Positions 1 through 12,359 of a DNA stretch of 64,000 bases are shown here, in pieces. The stretch covers positions 3,038,001-3,102,000 of the forward strand of contig JAHLEZ010000004.1 of assembly GCA_020726505.1 (NCBI GenBank). The letters run 5' to 3'. The notes under the pieces were generated by a model. The model was not told where the DNA came from, did not search any database, and was given only the letters and a program-made list of their open reading frames with translations. The stretch comes from Leptodontidium sp. MPI-SDFR-AT-0119 (Eukaryota; Ascomycota; Leotiomycetes; Helotiales; Leptodontidiaceae). Each line of letters begins with the position of its first letter. The first letter of the stretch is position 1. The position numbers and the translations under genes were made by a program.

Positions 1-1709
1 ACAGCAAACTGATTAAGGTCCGAGACTTACGTGTACACAAGATTTACTAACGCCACTAGCGCGACGCCGAGTGTAAAGACGCTAAGTTGCGTGAATTTTG
101 GAGCCACTATAATACCCAATTTGCGGAGTCGACTTCGACAGTCGACTCGCACCTACCTCTCGCGCTAAGTATAAATACCTTAGACCTAACTTCTTTCCTA
201 AGCCAACCACAGTTAATAAAGTTCACCGGAAAGTTTATAAGAAGAAGTCGAGCAACTACCCCTTCCCTAAATCCTAGGTTACGCTCCGATTCTATGGCTA
301 ATTCTAGCCGGCGCGCCAAGTCAAATTTTGACGTACACGCTAGTTACTCCCCTACTTTCTCAACAACCTTAAAACCTATTACTGTCAATCCCTCGACTAT
401 TACCAAGTCCAGAAAACCAGCGATTACATCAATAGAAAATCAAACCCGGTATCCCGCGCAGCATAGTCGAATTATGTCAGATGCCGAAGATGTCAATTCT
501 ACGGATACACAGTTATCGAGCCTACACCTATAGCCAATCTCTAACCACGGAACCACCGTAGGTCGTAAAAAGAAAGATCAGGGAAATCCGCTGTAGTCGT
601 GCCAGAAGTGTGGAGTCGAGAATTTATACACCCCCGGAATCGAGCCCACGGCGCTAGTGGAGGAAATTCACCCCCCTGTCTCTTTAACACCTAGCACTTC
701 GTCCACTTCTTCTTTCCTTCTTGTTTTGAGTATAAAACCCCCTACGCATCCCTTACTTTCTTCTCTTACTACACCTTCTAATAGATACTTCGTTTCGAAA
801 CATATAGTAGCCTCTAGAAGTAGCCGCGCCGCTGTATTAATTGGAGAAGTTGCGCCAATAATGAATTCTATATCAATCTCCGAGAGTCAGAAATGCTCAG
901 ATCCGCGCCTTTTAGGTGTACAGTATCGCCCCTAGCCAATCCCCAATGCTAGTACTACTGTCAAACCTACCTCTGTTGTTAATACTCTATATACCGCAGA
1001 GCTCTCGCATCAACAAGCGCGACATACAGTAAAGCCTAGAGAGCGCGCGCACTCCGCTACTAACAGTCCTCCACCTTAGCTAGGAAGTATGTTAAATAAC
1101 TAGCCTAGTCAACATATATAACGGTCCTTACGACTAGACAACACATACCTCCTAACTAAACTAGCCTGAATAGAAGTTACTGAGCCAGAGAGCGGAACCG
1201 CCGAGCTTTTATACCCCCGAGACTAGACTGACTCCCTCTAATTCGCTCCTTCCACGCGCAGAACACATACTAAGGACTACGCCAATTTACTTCAGAAGAT
1301 ACAAACGTAGCTCTCTCTCGCACACGACTTGACTACAAAAGCTCCTCCTTCCCCAACTTCTTCTCCTTAACTACGAGATGAGTTACTGATTACAAAGCGA
1401 CGTGGGAAAGCTCGTCAACGTCTAATCGTTGAGATCTTCTTGATTAGCGCCGCAGCGTTCCACATATCGATGAAACGGAAGTCTAGAGATGAGATATTCG
1501 TAGTAACTCTACAAGAAATCAATGCTCTGATTAATTAGAGAAGCCAAGAGCGAGAGAAAGCCGCTGCTATATCAGCCCTGACTGTCGAACTCACTCACCG
1601 TCGCCAGTCAGCCATGCAGTTTGCACTCTCTATTTAAGAGCTAGACGCTGAGCCAATGATTCCCCTAGAATACGCTAATTAGACTCACGTATTTTCCAAG
1701 GCAGAAAGT

Positions 1710-4676
1710 GATATTCTCCCCCCCCACCGCTCGTACGATCACAAAATTAAGCTAGAAGGAGAGGGTAAGAAAGTACTCAAGTATTCGCTATTGTACAAGA
1801 TGTCGACTAAAGAACTTAAGGCTGTCAAGGAATATATTACAGATAACTTAGACAAAGGATTTATTAAGCCGTCTCAAGCACTATTCGCTGCCCCCATTCT
1901 CTTTGTCAAGAAGCCGAATGGCTCCCTGCGGTTATGTATTAATTTCCGAGTACTGAATTCCCTCACTCGGAAGGACCGATACCCCCTACCTCTGATTAAT
2001 GAGACCTTAGCTCGCATAGCTAATGCTCGCATCTTCACTAAATTGGACATTTGTCAAGCCTTTCACTGAATCTGAATGGACCCAGCATCAGAGGAGTACA
2101 CTACCTTCCGCACGAGATACGGCGCATACAAGTGCAAAGTTCTTTTATTTGGCCTGACTAATGGCCTTGCCACCTACTAGCGCTACATGAACAATATTCT
2201 CTTCGATTACCTTAATGATTTCTGTATAGCGTACTTAGACGACATTCTCATATACTCTGAGGACCCCCTGTAACACTAGCTCCATGTCAAAAAGGTGCTT
2301 CAACGCCTATACGACGCTAGGTTATAGGCCGACCTAAAGAAATGTGAGTTTGGAGTAACACAAACCAAGTACCTAGGATTTATTATATTAACTTCTGGCC
2401 TAGAAGTTGATCCCGAGAAGGTCTCTGTCGTTCGTGAATAGACTTACCCCAGCTCTATTAAAGGTATACAGTCCTTCCTAGGTTTTTGTAACTTCTACCG
2501 GAGATTTATCCGCGACTACAGTATTATAGCGAAACCTCTTGTTTAGCTAACCAAGAACAACGTTCCCTTCCGCTTTACCATAGAATGCGAAGGCGCCTTC
2601 GACCTCCTAAAACATACCCTCACGTCCGCACCTCTCTTGAGACACTACCGACAGGATTTACCCTGCCTCCTAGAGACGGATGCTAGTGATAATGTTGTGG
2701 CCGGAGTCCTTTCCCAACAGCACGGCGACGACTGGTTCCCCGTTGCTTTCTTTTTAAAGACTATACTACCTACTGAGCTCAACTACGCAGTACACGACAA
2801 AGAGATGCTAGCCATCATCAGATCCTTTGGGCACTAGCGTGCTAAGTTGGCAGGAGTCCCCTACTAAGTCCGTGTCGTGACAGACCACAAGGCCTTAAAA
2901 TACTTCATGACCTCCAAGCAATTAAATGCTAGACAAGCACGATAGGCAGAGCTTCTGGCGGACTACAATTTCATAATCACGTACCGCCCTGGAATCTATA
3001 ACCCCCTGGCAGACGCACTTTCCCGCAAGCTAGACGAGTTAGATTAATAGAACTCTACGAAGAAGACTTAACGCCTTTAACAACTCCTACGCCAAGACTA
3101 AGTTGACCTTAGCTTGCTGTCTATAGAGTTACGGCCGCCTGACGACGCCGACGCGCTAGTGGCCGACGTTGAGCTCGCTGCCCTTACACTAACATTCTCC
3201 GTCGTATAGCAAATCCTAGAGGCTAACCGCACTGCCCCCTCCCTACAGGCTCTGCGTAAACAAGCTGTATCAGACTCTCCAGGTAAACTCAGCCTAGAGG
3301 GCGACCTCTTACTCCACGACGGCCGCCTCTTAGTCCCCGATGTCGATCACCTCCGAACCCTCCTTATACGAGAGGTTCATGATTAAGTCACCACAGCGCA
3401 CCCCGGTGCTAAGAAGACGATCCAAATGCTCGCTTCTTAATACTAGTGGCACGGAATCACGTCGACAATCTAGCAATACTACCGTAACTGTCATATATGC
3501 CGACGAATTTAAGTCCCCCGGGATAAAAAGCCCGGACTCCTTTATCCTCTCCCTATTCCGTCTAGACCATAGGAACATATTACAGTGGACTACTACTCCT
3601 TTACTAAGGACAAGCATAGATTCGACAACGTCCTCGTCTTTATTAATAGATTCAGTAAACAAGTTATTAGTATCCCTTGCCAGAAGACGACAGATACTCG
3701 GAAGCTAGCCATTATATACATTTACTATGTGTATCGTTACTTTAGAGCCCTATTGACTATTACTTCTGACAGAGGTCCCTAGTTTGTATTTAGGTTTTGG
3801 ACCGCCCTGGGCAAGATCCTCGGAACCACGAGACAGTTGTCCGCTACTGACCACCCACAGACAGACGGCCAGACCGAAGTGTACAACTAATACCTGCAGA
3901 AACGACTCCGACCTTTCGTTGCGTACTACCAAGACGACTAGTCAGAGTACCTCCCTATTATAGACTACGCCCAGATGTCCCTCTTACACGATTCCCTAGG
4001 GGGACTCTCTCCATTTGAGGTAGTCCATGGATACGCACCACGCACGGATTAGGACTGGAAAATTGACTTGCCAGACTTAGCTACCCCCGCTGACAAGTTA
4101 AACACTCAACAAGCCATTGACTATACTCAACGCCATAAGAAAGCATAAGACATAGCTCGGTCGAACCTCACTGTGGCCCAAGCCAAGATGGCCAGGTCCT
4201 ACAACGCCTCTCGCCGCGATGTCGACTTTGATAAAGACAGCCTAGTCTAGCTCGACATGCGCTACTTCAAGACACTCCGTCTATCCAAGAAGTTAGATAT
4301 GCCAACTAATGGACCATTTAGAGTACTCGAGAAGGTAAGACACTTATACCGCCTGGAGTTGCCAGCGAGTATGAAGGTCCACAACGTCTTTCCGGCCAGC
4401 AAGCTTCGCCGAGACCCCAACGATCCCCTACCAGGCCAAGTACAGGATGCCCCCCCGCCGATCAACATTACAGGCGACGACGAGTGGGAACTAGAAGAAG
4501 TGCTTGCCTGCCGTAAGAAGGGCAAGACTCTATCCTACCGTGTCACTTGGCTCAATCAAGACGTTGACTTGGACTGGTACGATGCCTTTGACCTTAAGTA
4601 CGCTCCGCACAAAGTCAGGGATTTCCACCTCAGTCACCCCGAGCAAGCAGGACCCCCTGCTAAGCTACCTGAATAG
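1710..4676 (+). pseudogene. Retroelement pol relic (RT, RNase H, integrase, chromodomain)
   Basis: One reading frame runs from about 1710 to the stop at 4676. The RT segment (1791-2600) carries the LRLCINFRVLN block and the YLDD catalytic box near 2235. RNase H (2637-3040) has the ETDASD start and a TDHKALKYF block. Integrase (3350-4250) keeps an H-H-C-C zinc region and the VDYYSF and SDRGP core blocks. The chromodomain (4460-4640) shows DDEWELEEVL and WLNQDVDLDWY. All intact stretches lie in the same frame, so the damage is by stop codons rather than frameshifts. Tryptophan codons (TGG) on this strand survive, so the visible C-to-T change is mostly on the coding strand. No functional product is expected. 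Confidence 0.9.
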
Positions 4677-4760
4677 ATCAAAGCATAGGAAGACGGTGTT
4701 GACGACTACGACGACCTCGATGGTGACAAGGAGATGGACCAACACTCGAGGACGAGCTTT

Positions 4761-4779
4761 TTCCGGAGGGGGGGGGTAG
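4761..4779 (+). other. Polypurine tract of the left retroelement
   Basis: A purine-rich run with ten consecutive G residues directly precedes the LTR. In LTR elements this tract primes plus-strand DNA synthesis. Its position immediately next to the TGTGACG terminus supports the LTR boundary. Confidence 0.75.
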
Positions 4780-5028
4780 TGTGACGACTGTCGCTGCCCA
4801 GAGCCTCATTTCCACCGGCTCCACTTAGTATTGCCCGATCGGGACGTACCGAGATTACCATGGTGCTAGGCATACCGACCTCTTGTATATAGACTTCTTC
4901 TTTCCATACCTTCTTTCCTCTGTAGTTGTAGATTCTAAGTTAATGCTTGGTATCGTCATATGTCTCTTGTGTTGATATGTGAGGCGTTAGTTACACGTGA
5001 CTGCCGTCTTTCTAGGGCAAGCGTCACA
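4780..5028 (+). repeat. 3' LTR of the left Ty3/gypsy element
   Basis: The 249-bp segment begins TGTGACG and ends CGTCACA, a perfect 7-bp terminal inverted repeat with the canonical TG...CA ends. It follows the pol stop by about 100 bp and the polypurine tract directly. The matching 5' LTR is outside the window, so LTR identity and the target-site duplication (5029-5033 would be one copy) cannot be checked here. Confidence 0.85.
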
Positions 5029-5392
5029 ATGATTGCCCGAAATTGAGATGGAGATGATAGGAATCGATGTCAGCCAGGAAACCCAGATATCTATTTATTA
5101 CAAAGCCACTACAGCAGCAGCAGATTCTTTCTCGATACACCTACGTCAACCAATCGCAAGCATTGGGTACAAACGTCCACTCATACATCCATCCAATTCT
5201 CAAAGAGACGCCTGTCCAAATCCAAAAATCCAATCACAAAACCCAAGCCCAGATCCATCTCAATACCAGAGTCTCAACAAACAGACAAAACCCAGTCCAT
5301 GACTCCACGCTAAATCCCTTCAATAAAAATCACCACCATCACCCCCTCCCTTCCCTTCCCTTTCCTCCTACATCAACCCCTCTCTATCTCCC

Positions 5393-8125
5393 CTACGAAT
5401 CCAAAGCAAAACACCTCTCCACACTCTCCGCATTATTCCCCCACCAATTCGGCACCAAGATCCTCTTCCCCGCACTAAAACACAAAAACACAACCAGCGC
5501 ATTCAAATTATACCCGCTATCAAACGCCGCAGCCAGGATATAATTATACCGCGCCCACAGCTCGTAGTGGTGTCGGTAAGCCCAGTACATCACCACGAAC
5601 CCCCCGATTATCCCGGACAGGTACCCCGTCGATATGTTGCCCCAGAACGTCGACATGGTGCAGAAGAATATCGTGCAGTTCCACAGGTTGAATTTCGCCC
5701 GCGGGAACCGCCGGTGGAGGAGGTAGAGGATGAAGGGGACGAAGGCTCCGACTAGGAATCCGTAGGGGAGGGGTCGGTAGATGGTTTCTGTGAAGAGACG
5801 TTTAGGCCCCTGGGGTTTGGTTAGTCTTGCTGGGTTGTACAAAGAAGATGGGGGATGGTGATATACGTACAATCAACACGTATTGTGTGGCAATCGTCAG
5901 TTGCAAGGTCAATGTCTGCCCTGTCCATTGATTCGTAGGATCTCGCGTTTCCGCGAGTAAGTAGTCGCCTTTCTTATCCAGCACCCATCGTATAACGGCG
6001 TAATTGATGGGTACGCCGACGAAAGAACCGAATATCTGTGAGAAGAACACGGTTCGTGGTGGGACGTGCATGTAGTGTCCTAGTTTTTGGTCTTGGAGGA
6101 GATATTGTGCTCGGTACCAGGCGTTTCCTGCTACTGCTCCGTACACTGATGCACCGACTGGATTCTTGTAGCCTGGGATGGCGTTGACCATGAGGCCGTA
6201 AAGGAGTTCGTTCGTTGTGCCGATGGGCTGGGGGTGTTAGCAAGGTACAGATGGAAGAGAAGGCTGGACTCACCAGTTGGAAATTTGAGAGGGAATAGAG
6301 CCATCCAAGAGGCTGTGTATGTTAGCATTGTCCTACACTAGGATCGGAAGACTTACGATGACTACGACAGCACCTGTAGCCAAGGCTATAAAATATGTCC
6401 AAAGCGGGATATATAGATACCCTGTCCCAACAATGGAGACAACTATGACGAAAGATACGAGGAACAAGATGATAAACCACGACAGTGGGACTTCCTCATA
6501 CGAGCGCATCAGTACGTTGAGCTGATCATTGTACTGCTCGTTCACCGACAATTTCTTCCCGTCTTTAAATTGTTTTTGCCGCTCAAAGAATTTGAGGATC
6601 GTGGCTTTGAGATGTGGATATCCGAATAATCCCATCCAGACGAGAACGGATGTGTAGGATGCGTAGTCAAAGAATGTACCCCATAGGAGTTGGGCACCAA
6701 CGTAGAGTGGTCCGTACTCGGCATAGGCGGTTTCGTTGAGTGTGACTTGGGGAGTGATGAGTTCGAGAACGGGATATTTGGTCCCATTTTCTAGGGTTTG
6801 TTAGGTACGGCTTCTTCCCTTCCAGACATGGCATAGACATACCCATAAATAAACGATTGGACATGAGGCCATGCTCCCAAACACCCAAGCCTCCCCATTT
6901 TGCAAGTGGCAATAAAAACCAGCAATTGACAACGAATGCTGAGAACACGATGACCTGGGTGTACCAAGGTGTTAAGAACAAGCTCCCCATAGCACTGAGG
7001 TTTCCAACATTAGCCCAGTTGAGGGAAAGGTTCAGAAAACCCATTCCACCTAGTCCACCGCCAACGAAATTTGCAGCAGCGTTGTTTGGTGCAACCCAAC
7101 AGAGGAATGCCAGGGATGATAACATTGGGAAGACATATTCTGGTAGAAATTGCCAGACGGCAACGGCGAGGAGTGAGAAGAAGAAAACTTTCATCTGTCG
7201 TCGAGACACGGGGGATGGGAATTCCCGTTGTCTTGTTTGGGTTTCAAAGAGAGCCGTTTGACAAAGACTAGATGTGTTAGTGAAGCTTGGAGAGAGAATG
7301 TCGACAAACTCACGCATCAAACCTAGACAGTTAGCTTTAAGTATTACATAGATTTTGATAGACATACCAAGGCTGTTGAGGGTCATAGACCAAAAATTGT
7401 CGTGCAATTGCCGCATAGGAATATCCCGTCCAGACAATTGCCAACATAAACGATATCCAGATCGCAGGATGGATTTCATCCTTGAAATACAACTCCGAAA
7501 GCGAGAGTGGTGCCCACGCTAGATTGTATGTCGCACCAGAAGCCGCTGCAATCACGACTAGCACATGCTCTTTGACACTAAACGGACCGGGATTCGTGTT
7601 GAAGCTCCATTTCGTAAATGGCACCTTGACCTCCCACGCGGGCATCGTTCTCCCCATCCAATCCCCAATATAGCTCGCTGCTATTTGTACGAAGAATATC
7701 GAGTATGGGGCCGAAGTTGTGCGGAACATGTTCATCTGCTGCAGAAATGCTCCGGGCGGGACGAACAAGAACACCAAAAGGAAGTACCGGAACGTTATTG
7801 TCGGGAGAGTCGTGTCGTCGTGCAAGCTGACAATCCGTCGAACTTGCCACGGCAGATCTTGAATTGCTGCATCTTCTGGTCTTAGATCGTCTCCAACCTC
7901 CTCCGACTTGTAGTCCGGTATTTGCTTATCGCCATCCTTCTCCTCCTTCTCCTTCTCCTCCTTCTTCTCGTCGAACTCGGACCCGGGTGTCGTCGCTTTC
8001 GACTCGTCTAGGGGGATTGCAGTCTTTTCCGACGCATCGGAATTCGAAGATATCTCAGCATTCGTGTCTGGAGAGATGCCTTCCAGCACATCCGTTCGAC
8101 CCAATCCGTCTGGGAAGTATGACAT
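5393..8125 (-). CDS. Oligopeptide transporter, OPT family
   Basis: A multi-spanning plasma-membrane symporter that should import small peptides or related substrates with protons; the substrate cannot be told from sequence. Seven exons fit in frame: 8125-7368, 7322-7314, 7267-6843, 6790-6357, 6312-6274, 6227-5871 and 5809-5393, giving 812 residues, usual for fungal OPTs. Visible family landmarks are the SLHDDTTLPTITFR entry to the first membrane segment, NPGPFSVKEH, the PWFDALCQTALFE block after the first splice, and YVLIGPKRLF before the last exon. The first 90 or so residues are hydrophilic, rich in Glu, Lys and Asp, and cytosolic. The second exon is only 9 nt; it is supported because it restores the conserved WFDAL sequence. 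The last acceptor was chosen because it yields the GPKRLF motif. The ATG at 8125 is preferred over an in-frame non-ATG extension. Confidence 0.93.
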
Positions 8126-10454
8126 TGTCGTGTGGTGTCTACTCAGCAAAAGCTCAGCTCGCACTCGAATCCTTCACGCTCTTACTTTCTCTTCGGCTTG
8201 TCCGAGCTCATCGGCGGGAATTGGGCGAGGGCGAGGGGTCATTGATCATTGTGAGGGAGAGAGGGTTCGATTTAGAGGAGTTCATTATCGTCGACCATCG
8301 TCGACAGGTGGCTTATGCGATGCAGGTGTGTGGTAGAAGTTTGAGGCGTTCTGCTGTCCACATAAAGACTATCAATACAGTTCTCTCCGCAGCCCACACG
8401 CAACAATCAGTCTCGTTTTGCTGCTGCCAAGCAGGAGCTGAAAGGACCCCAGGCATTATGTGATTTATCCCTACCATTGGCACAGCCTGCTGGGAACGGT
8501 GGGAGAGTTTTGGGTGTACTGGGTCACGAAAGTATGCTGGGTGGGTGTGCTGCGCCGTACGATGTACTGACTGACTTGACTGACTACTGCACTGGAGAGG
8601 GCGGCTCGGATAGTTGTCGGGATAGGCGCAACGGCCAGGGAATCCCACCCTGACAGATTACGGACGCCATGGGCAGAGCAGGGTGGGGTGGTCACTAAGG
8701 AAGAGGATTGGCTGCCTGTAGACTTTGCAAACCCAAATTGGCTTCAGGGAGCATCTGCAGCCATACAGAACGTCTCAAGAAGCGAAGCCTCAAAGGCTGT
8801 TCTTATCACAAACTCCAGGAAGAGGCGGAAGAGGCCGTACAGTGCGGCTGGAGGGAATTTGTCAATAAACATCTAACCCTCTCACGTGGGCTGTTTTGTC
8901 GGGATTTCGATGCAGCGTGGCGTGTGCTTGTTGCAGCTGCTATCTCTTGGCGTTGGAATTGAGATAGGGGAATATTGAAAGCAAATGCAGGCGTTGGAAG
9001 CTCATGATGATTATTGGGTGATTATTAAGTTTACTCCATTCTCCCTTGTGGTGCTATTGCAGCAACCATACCCATACCCAAAACCATACTGTCCTGTGGT
9101 CGGCAGCTAGCCCGGTCACATCTTCTGGCCCTCGCATGGCACCATGGATGGGTTGTGACCGAACCCAGCAAGCTTTTTAGCCTGTACCATCTTTCACAAT
9201 AGCGTCGAGACCATCCACTTTCGGACCCAGTCAGTCGGTATTCGAGAAACCCTGGCAAAGATATCTCTCAAAACATACGATTTGCTCAAGGGACATGCCT
9301 CTAATCCTCAAGTAATAGCTGCTTTGCACCGGGATGTAGGTCTTGTCTTCAACTCGCTGACGCAACAATTTCTGTTTCCTCGCTATGGATGATTTCCTGT
9401 CGCCGATGCATTCAATTCCAGATTTCGGGGAATATCGGTCTGTTGTGTCTGAAGAGCGTGCGATCAGCCCGTACAGGAGGCTTAGCGAGGCCCTTATCAG
9501 GATCGGGAAATACAAAGTCGGCCACTTCACTTGACAAGATATCAACAACAGTCAGGTCGCTATCTTTCATGTTGCGAGACATGAAAAACTGTAGCCCCTT
9601 CTTCTTTCCTTGTGGGAATTCATGATTGTGCCGCAGCACAAGAAGGTCCGATTTTCACTTCGCCGTAGAGTGCGCCGCGCCAAGCAGGCGGCTTGTGGTC
9701 ACTGACTTCGGCCTCGTTGATTTGTACTTTATCGGCTTGCGCGCAGCACGAATAGTGGCTGCGACTTACTACACTCACAAAATTGCTTTCTAGAATGTTT
9801 GAATTTATTTAAGCAGTTCTGAAGCCAGTTCTCTAGACTCAGTCTTATCACATCAGGTGTGGATGCTGCAGTTGTATGATACCGCGGGGAAGCCTCCAGT
9901 CGAAACCTTTACCCGCCAAAAACCCACGGCTTGCCAATGGCGATATGATACAGCGTTGGAATGGTGAGACCCTCCTATAGACTCATATGTACATCTTCTG
10001 TGAGAATGTTCCGGCTCGGCGGCTTATCCAAAGACACCTTCCGAGTATTATAATGGGTAACCTCTCGCTTCTGAGAAACGTGAGTGGGAAGAAATCAGAC
10101 TCTGAATAAGGCAGTTGATTCTGAGTTCTTATCCCGTTTTAGATATCGACTGCTTCCTCAAAAGCTCTCTTGTTTCTCCGGGAGGGTAATCGGTCCCGGC
10201 TCAACAACGCGACGATAACGACCCTTCCTGCCATAGAACCCAACTTAAGTTGGTCTGCATCTGTGTAGGCAATAATATAGCGTCCCAGGAAACAGTATTT
10301 CCCCGTGTACTTGGGAGTGTGTAGGTTCTGCCACGAGCTGTGCTCCTTACCCAGGATAGCTTCTGGTAGTGGCACGGAAGGATCTGCAGATGGTTGTCGC
10401 AAATTGTGTTCCCAAGAAATCTACAAATCGGGCCTTGCTCCGTGCTGGTCAAGA
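8126..10454. other. Intergenic, no gene recognised
   Basis: About 2.3 kb between the OPT start and the 3' end of the HET gene. The open frames here are short, overlap on both strands and resemble no family I know. The part near 8126-8300 is presumably the OPT promoter and leader. Confidence 0.6.
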
Positions 10455-12359
10455 TCACGCGGCCATCGCTTCAATGCTTTGACCTTGATTCACATCAAGA
10501 GAATGAAGGTTCAACGACCGGTTAAATACTCTCATTGTCAAGCTGGGACGCGGATTCGAAGAAGCCAGCGTGAGCAGCTGCAGTGTGGAAGGATGGAACT
10601 CCACATATATCCTTGGATTGGAGCCTTCTGCCCATGTTGCTTTCGAATCATTTGTCAAGAAAAGGCATCGCCCAAAGACCTTGTGTTTTGCTGAGTTTCC
10701 GGCCTCCTGGCGACAGATCGCAAATATCTGGGATCGAGTGAACGCAAGTATGGCATCTCCAACTTGCGATGTCGCTGGAACGAAGTACAATCCGTTTTTG
10801 GTTAGAGCAAGCGCAACTTCTTCGAAAGGAGACAGAAACACTATCTTTTTAGCTATGCTGAGGATACGACGAAGGCAATATGCCGAGAGCTGTCCTGGTT
10901 CTGTGTCGTCGGTGGGGGTTTGCTGGGGGAAGTCGTTGCTGGCAGCCTCCTGAGGAATCAAGCAGTGGCTAAGGGGCTCTTGGAATTGCACAACCAAATC
11001 CAAGTGATCGGAAATGATTTGAAGCAAACCGGAACTTTCGAACCTCGATAGCGTATTTTGCATACGCTGCATCTTGAACACTGTATCATAAGTCATGGCT
11101 GGCGAGTGAATCAACCTGTCAACGGTGGTATTATCCAAGTCGTTTTGGATTGGCCAGACATGGGTGATGCGGGATGAAAAGGCCCCTAAAACTGGTACTA
11201 AAGTGTGATCCGGAAGTGAATGCTGAAGTTGGAGCGTTTGATTCCCCTCAGGTCGAGGGGTACAATCTCCGTCTGAAGAGGGGGAATTCTTCGAAGTGAC
11301 GCTGAGCTCGGAGTAGAATCGCTCTAGACGTCCGACCAAGTTTTCTCTCCACCTATACTGCGTAATGTCGTGCGGAGCGTGCATGCTGATGTGATGAGAG
11401 ACTACCATGGCACTGATGTCGGGTAGAGACAATGAATAGTCGATAGGGACAGCTTCTCTGCAGCAAGTCTGTGCCATGCTTTGTAGACCGTACACCTTGT
11501 CTCGAGGATCTTCGCATTGTGCCTGCCCATGTTTTATACACAGATCAAAGAGCGATGAGTGATTTTTGTTGAGAGCAATATTGCGATCCTCTGAGCTCCG
11601 GCAACGTCTGGTTTCGTTCAAACACAGTGGAAAAGCCATACAGTCATATATAGACTTCCTGACAGCATCCACGCTATGCTCGTCGCTGTAGTCAAACTCC
11701 CCTATTGACTGATTAATTCTTATTGTGATTCCAACGTGGTGCAAGGGCGGCCATTGGAGCTGCAAGTGGCCACAATAGATGATAATATCGGTTGCATGGT
11801 ATATCTCTTGAATAATCCACAGCCTGGACCAGTACTGTTTGGATAACAAACGCTCGACATTGCGATATTCTTGGACGTTGAAATCAATCAGGGAATGCCT
11901 ATGAATGGGCTTCAGGGTACTGAATGCTGCTTCCGTCTGCTCATCCGCCAAGCCAAGCCAGATGATAACTTGGGAAGCACAACGATAGATCCGGCTCATT
12001 CTTGCCACTTGTTGATTCCTCTCCTCGATATCGGACTGATTTATACAGATGGCGTCAACCCAAAGAACTCGTGGGTCTCTTGGGAGCCGGAGATGGGACA
12101 ACGCCTGCCACAAGTTTTCCCTCACAGAGTGCTGTTGACCTTCGAGCTGGATAGTTTCTGGGTTCTCTGGGCCACTCCACATGTATGAAAGTGCCTCATA
12201 GGAGACAACGTCGACAGAAGTCACTTTCTCGTGACTGATTCTGCATTTAATTTGGATGCCATCCGAGCGAGGCTGCAGAGTGAGGAGTCGAATATGATCC
12301 GGGTCGGGGAGAGGTGTGTACTGATATCCGCCGGGTTCATGAAGGTTTGCGATTTCCAT
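10455..12359 (-). CDS. HET-domain (heterokaryon incompatibility) protein
   Basis: An intronless frame of 634 residues starting at an ATG (12359). The HET domain covers roughly residues 50-200. It begins with YEALSYMWSG, continues with VLWVDAICINQSD and an ARMSRIYRCA helix, and then has WSRLWIIQEI; the EDPRDKVYGL block follows near residue 280. HET proteins mediate non-self recognition after hyphal fusion, and the domain resembles TIR-like cell-death modules; the partner is unknown. The C-terminal third has no recognised domain and lacks a clear version of the short closing block (LR...YxLVGexYVxG) that many HET proteins carry and that the second HET gene in this window has. No frame damage is seen, so it may be functional. 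Confidence 0.92.
   Translation of the reverse strand: MEIANLHEPGGYQYTPLPDPDHIRLLTLQPRSDGIQIKCRISHEKVTSVDVVSYEALSYMWSGPENPETIQLEGQQHSVRENLWQALSHLRLPRDPRVLWVDAICINQSDIEERNQQVARMSRIYRCASQVIIWLGLADEQTEAAFSTLKPIHRHSLIDFNVQEYRNVERLLSKQYWSRLWIIQEIYHATDIIIYCGHLQLQWPPLHHVGITIRINQSIGEFDYSDEHSVDAVRKSIYDCMAFPLCLNETRRCRSSEDRNIALNKNHSSLFDLCIKHGQAQCEDPRDKVYGLQSMAQTCCREAVPIDYSLSLPDISAMVVSHHISMHAPHDITQYRWRENLVGRLERFYSELSVTSKNSPSSDGDCTPRPEGNQTLQLQHSLPDHTLVPVLGAFSSRITHVWPIQNDLDNTTVDRLIHSPAMTYDTVFKMQRMQNTLSRFESSGLLQIISDHLDLVVQFQEPLSHCLIPQEAASNDFPQQTPTDDTEPGQLSAYCLRRILSIAKKIVFLSPFEEVALALTKNGLYFVPATSQVGDAILAFTRSQIFAICRQEAGNSAKHKVFGRCLFLTNDSKATWAEGSNPRIYVEFHPSTLQLLTLASSNPRPSLTMRVFNRSLNLHSLDVNQGQSIEAMAA

Larger units (their letters stand above)
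1..5028 (+). mobile_element. Ty3/gypsy chromodomain LTR retroelement, RIP-inactivated, 5' end outside window
   Basis: Remnants of reverse transcriptase, RNase H, integrase and a C-terminal chromodomain follow in the order typical of Ty3/gypsy chromoviruses, then a G-rich polypurine tract and an LTR. The 5' LTR lies left of the window. Positions 1-1700 should hold gag and protease; I see no recognisable motif there, only fragments full of stops. The stop codons I examined in the pol part sit where glutamine or arginine is expected (CAG, CAA or CGA turned into TAG, TAA or TGA), the mark of RIP or similar cytosine deamination. The element is dead and lies against the OPT gene's 3' end. Confidence 0.93.

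Noticed and set aside
5033..5543. Plus-strand frames next to the left LTR
   Set aside because: They overlap the last OPT exon on the other strand and have no recognisable content; antisense shadows.
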